The notes beneath the pieces are model-generated. The model saw only the letters and a list, made by a program, of their open reading frames with translations. It was not told the DNA's origin and made no database searches. 64,000 nucleotides of DNA from Pandoraea sputorum (lineage in GTDB: Bacteria > Pseudomonadota > Gammaproteobacteria > Burkholderiales > Burkholderiaceae): positions 744,001 to 808,000 of the forward strand of contig NZ_CP010431.2 of assembly GCF_000814845.2 (NCBI RefSeq), read 5' to 3'. Below are positions 61,194 through 64,000 of this stretch, in pieces. The first letter of the stretch is position 1. Every line of letters starts with the position of its first letter. The translations under genes were made by a program, and so were the position numbers.

Positions 61194-63770
61194 GTGAAGC
61201 GCCCGATTTCGTCGCTGTTTTCTTCGCTGCTGCATGCCGTCGCCCAAGCAGGCCGGCGGGGTCTCCGCCTTTTGCAACCGCTGTCCCCGTATGCGGCGCG
61301 CGCCTGGCATCACCTGCGCCATCCTACGCGTCGCGGTGTGCTGATCGCCATGGCGGCGCTGCCTTCTCTGCTCGTCGCTTACACACTGATCCTGATTCCG
61401 TTCACGCCGAGTATTCGCGACATCCGTCGGGCGAAAGTCGACCAGCCTGCGCAGGTCCTGTCCGCCGACGGTAAGCTGCTCGCCGAGTTCCGGCCGTCGA
61501 ATCGCGAGTGGGTGGCGTTGAAAGATATCTCGCCCAACGTCGTCAAGGCGCTGGTGTCGACGGAAGACCATCGCTTTTATGAGCATCACGGCATCGATCT
61601 GAAGCGTACGGCGGGGGCGGCGCTGCGCACGTTCTCCGGTGACCGTCAGGGTGGCTCGACAATTACGCAACAGCTCGCCCGCAATTTGTACCCGGACGAC
61701 ATCGGCCGCGCCCCGACGCTCACTCGCAAACTCAAGGAAGCGATTACCGCGCTCAAGATCGAGGCGCTGTACACGAAGCCCGAGATTCTCGAGACGTATC
61801 TGAACACGGTGCCCTTCCTGTACAACGCGTACGGCATAGAAATGGCCGCGCGCACGTACTTCGACAAGTCTGCCGATCAGTTAGATGTTGTCGAAGCCGC
61901 CACGCTCGTCGGCATGCTCAAGGGCAACAGCTATTACAACCCGGTGATCAATCCCGAGCGCGCATTGCAACGCCGTAACACGGTGCTTGCGCAGATGGTG
62001 AAGTTCGGCGATCTCGATGCGTCGAAGCTCGCGGCGCTGCAAAAGCGGCCATTGCGCGTCGACTTCGAACGTCAGACGGAAGAGCCGGGGCCCGCACCGC
62101 ACTTCGCACAGCAATTGCGTAAGTGGCTCATCGGTTGGGCGGATCGCCACGACTACAACATTTACTCCGACGGTCTGGTGGTGCACACCACCATCGACGC
62201 TCGCTTGCAGTCGATGGCGACGCAGGCGCTCACGCGTCAGGCGAATCAATTGCAGGGCATTGCCGACGCGAACTGGTCGGCGCGCGGCGGTTGGCGCGAC
62301 AGTACGGCGCTGGTGCAGTCGTTCGTGCGCGAGACGGCGGAATACCGCAACGCCGTGGCCGGGGGCGAAGCGCCCGAAGCGGCGATGAAGCGTCTGTTCG
62401 CCGACAAGACGTTCATGCAGAACCTGCGCACGACGAAGACGCGCGTGCAAGCCGGTTTCCTTGCCATCGATCCGCGCACCGGCGAAATCCGCGCGTGGGT
62501 CGGCAGCCGTGACTTCACGACCGACCCGTTCGATCACGTGCAGCAAGCGCGTCGTCAGCCGGGTTCCACGTTCAAGCCGTTTGTGTATGGCGCGGCCTTC
62601 GTCAAGGGACGCAAGCCGGACGACACCATCGTCGATCAGGTCGTGGAGATTCCGCTCGCAGGCGGCGAAATCTGGCGACCCAGCGACGACACCACGCCGA
62701 CGAACAAGCCGATGAAGCTCGCCGACGCGCTGGCGCAATCGCGCAATACCGTCACGGCGCAGTTGATGCAGGATGTCGGACCGTCGCGGGTGGTCGGCCT
62801 CGCTCGCGCGATGGGAGTGCGCGAGAGCAAACTCGATCCGGTGCCGTCGCTGGCGCTGGGCACGAGTCCCGTCTCGCTCAAGGAGATGGTCGCGGCCTAC
62901 GGCACGATCGCCGATGGCGGCGAATACCGCGAGCCGACGATGGTGACCGAGATCACGAACAGCGAAGGCGAAGTGCTCGCGACGTTCTCACCGGCGAGAC
63001 CTGAGCGCGCGCTCTCGGAGAACGACGATTACACGCTGCTCGACACTATGCGCGGTGTCATCAATCGCGGAACCGGCAATGCGATTCGCACGCGCTTCGG
63101 CATTCGGGCCGACGTCGCTGGCAAGACCGGTACCACACAAGACAACGCGGACGGCTGGTTCATTCTGATGCAGCCGCAACTGGTCGCAGGGGCATGGGTC
63201 GGCTTCAACGACAGCCGCATCACGTTGCGCAGCGATTACTGGGGGCAGGGCGCGCACAGCGCGTTGCCGATTGTCGGGGATGTTTTCTCGCGTGCGTTGC
63301 GCGCGAAGGTCATCGACGGCAGCGCGAAGTTCGAAGCGCCTGACAATCACCACTGGTACAGCGACTGGTGGACGCGCGCCTCGGCGTGGGTGACGGGCCT
63401 CTTCGCGAAGCAACCTGAGCCCAAACCCAAAGCGCCGGTGAAGCGTCAGCCGACCCCGGTTCCTGCACCGGCGCCAGCACCGTCGGTCTTGACGCCGGAA
63501 GCGGCCAGCGACAGCGGCCCGTTGCCGGTGCCGGTCGCATCCGCTGTGCTCGCGCAGCCCCAGTACACGCAACCCGCGAGTGCCTCACAAGGTACGACCA
63601 TCCCGGGCGTGCCTGGCGAGTGGAACGGACCGGGAGGTTCGTCCGGGACGGGGGCGGGTGGGGCATCGATACCGGTCACACCGTCGGTGCCGTCCACACC
63701 GTCAACGTCGCCTGGCGGGATCATGCTGTCCCCAACGGCCGCACCACAAAGCCCGGCCCCCGCACAGTAA
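61194..63770 (+). CDS. Class A penicillin-binding protein (PBP1A-like)
   Basis: This 858-residue bifunctional murein synthase starts at GTG 61194. The cytoplasmic tail and membrane helix (VLIAMAALPSLLVAYTLIL) come first. The glycosyltransferase domain has Glu in STEDHRFYEHHGID (about 123) and GGSTITQQLARNL. The transpeptidase domain has the SxxK motif PGSTFKPF (about Ser456), SRN near 516 and KTGTTQ near 643. A long Pro/Ala/Ser/Gly-rich C-terminal tail (about 740-858) is not part of the family core and may span the periplasm or cell wall. The gene is divergent from OmpW. Confidence 0.93.
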   Translation: MKRPISSLFSSLLHAVAQAGRRGLRLLQPLSPYAARAWHHLRHPTRRGVLIAMAALPSLLVAYTLILIPFTPSIRDIRRAKVDQPAQVLSADGKLLAEFRPSNREWVALKDISPNVVKALVSTEDHRFYEHHGIDLKRTAGAALRTFSGDRQGGSTITQQLARNLYPDDIGRAPTLTRKLKEAITALKIEALYTKPEILETYLNTVPFLYNAYGIEMAARTYFDKSADQLDVVEAATLVGMLKGNSYYNPVINPERALQRRNTVLAQMVKFGDLDASKLAALQKRPLRVDFERQTEEPGPAPHFAQQLRKWLIGWADRHDYNIYSDGLVVHTTIDARLQSMATQALTRQANQLQGIADANWSARGGWRDSTALVQSFVRETAEYRNAVAGGEAPEAAMKRLFADKTFMQNLRTTKTRVQAGFLAIDPRTGEIRAWVGSRDFTTDPFDHVQQARRQPGSTFKPFVYGAAFVKGRKPDDTIVDQVVEIPLAGGEIWRPSDDTTPTNKPMKLADALAQSRNTVTAQLMQDVGPSRVVGLARAMGVRESKLDPVPSLALGTSPVSLKEMVAAYGTIADGGEYREPTMVTEITNSEGEVLATFSPARPERALSENDDYTLLDTMRGVINRGTGNAIRTRFGIRADVAGKTGTTQDNADGWFILMQPQLVAGAWVGFNDSRITLRSDYWGQGAHSALPIVGDVFSRALRAKVIDGSAKFEAPDNHHWYSDWWTRASAWVTGLFAKQPEPKPKAPVKRQPTPVPAPAPAPSVLTPEAASDSGPLPVPVASAVLAQPQYTQPASASQGTTIPGVPGEWNGPGGSSGTGAGGASIPVTPSVPSTPSTSPGGIMLSPTAAPQSPAPAQ

Positions 63771-63839
63771 CCGATCGCCACCGGGCGGATTTTCCATAAC
63801 AGTTATGCGACTTTCTCATGACTGGCGTGTCATGGCTTG

Positions 63840-63863
63840 CGCTATATTCATGAAAATATAGCG
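63840..63863. promoter_or_regulatory. Inverted repeat CGCTATATT-N6-AATATAGCG
   Basis: A perfect 9 bp inverted repeat with a 6 bp spacer lies 72 bp upstream of the partial LysR gene. TATATT at 63843-63848 could be a -10 box, so the repeat may be an operator over the LysR promoter, possibly autoregulatory. Confidence 0.45.
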
Positions 63864-63934
63864 GTGACGGCAAGTGTCGCCCGCAGCATTGGCGTCCCTT
63901 TGGGGGCCGATGATAAGAGGAGGGGACGCAAGCG

Positions 63935-64000
63935 ATGTTCATCCGGCAACTGAGCTATCTCGTGGCGCTATCCCAGGCGCAGCACTTTCGTCGCGCAGCC
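63935..64000 (+). CDS. LysR family regulator, 3' end cut by window
   Basis: Only the first 22 codons are present: MFIRQLSYLVALSQAQHFRRAA, the typical start of a LysR winged helix (compare xLRQLxYFVALAEExHFxRAA). GAGGAGGGG at 63916-63924 is the ribosome site. The target is probably encoded outside the window, or it is autoregulated through the palindrome at 63840-63863. Confidence 0.8.
   Translation, partial: MFIRQLSYLVALSQAQHFRRAA

Noticed and set aside
1..64000. tRNA, rRNA, insertion sequence, integrase or phage genes
   Set aside because: I looked for tRNA-like cloverleaf ends, transposase motifs and att-like repeats and found none I could support.

Overview
This 64 kb window is GC-rich chromosomal DNA from a Gram-negative bacterium, most likely a member of the Burkholderiales close to Pandoraea or Burkholderia. 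The evidence is the codon usage, the many LysR, HxlR, TetR, AraC and IclR regulators beside small catabolic or transport operons, a Burkholderia-type general porin, OmpW, a very large filamentous haemagglutinin, and tcu and mhp gene sets. I see no rRNA, tRNA, CRISPR array, insertion sequence or phage gene. The window cuts the first gene at its 5' end and the last gene at its 3' end.

Layout. (1) 1-10.8 kb is accessory: the C-terminal 2,600 residues of a CdiA/FhaB-type exoprotein, followed 8 bp later by a tiny two-helix membrane protein (candidate immunity protein). Then come an AT-rich stretch with a lipoprotein, two exported proteins, and two related membrane proteins of unknown family. (2) 10.8-16.4 kb is a LysR regulator divergent from a tightly coupled operon: Tat-exported solute-binding protein, two permeases, a ureohydrolase, an ABC ATPase and a RidA-like protein. 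It probably takes up and hydrolyses a guanidino compound. (3) 16.4-24.2 kb holds small regulator/target pairs: HxlR/GST, AraC/FAD monooxygenase, and TetR/SnoaL-like plus drug-type MFS exporter. The last has an elaborate leader with promoter, two palindromes, a terminator and a six-codon ORF. (4) 24.2-29.2 kb is tcuRABC for tricarballylate use. (5) 29.4-36.5 kb is an mhp cluster for 3-(3-hydroxyphenyl)propionate meta-cleavage (mhpR, A, B, D, an MhpT-like transporter, and a frameshifted mhpC) without mhpE or mhpF. (6) 36.6-46.6 kb is a second, unrecognised catabolic cluster: LysR, acyl-CoA ligase, MHS transporter, thiolase-like protein plus DUF35 Zn-ribbon partner, an SDR lacking its catalytic Tyr, a dienelactone hydrolase fused to a second domain, a porin and a metallo-beta-lactamase-fold hydrolase. 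(7) 46.7-64 kb is mixed: MFS plus M14-like deacylase, patatin plus GntP permease, HxlR/luciferase-like monooxygenase, an amino-acid oxidase-like flavoprotein, aldo/keto reductase, cytochrome b561, a DUF2946 protein plus TonB receptor, OmpW, a class A PBP, and the start of a LysR gene.

The most interesting items are the candidate toxin/immunity end of the haemagglutinin, the 22.1 kb promoter-attenuator region, the 37-46 kb catabolic cluster with its altered catalytic residues, the guanidino-compound operon with an atypical RidA, and the mhpC frameshift in a G run. All functional assignments come from reading motifs and remembered family features; no database search was run.
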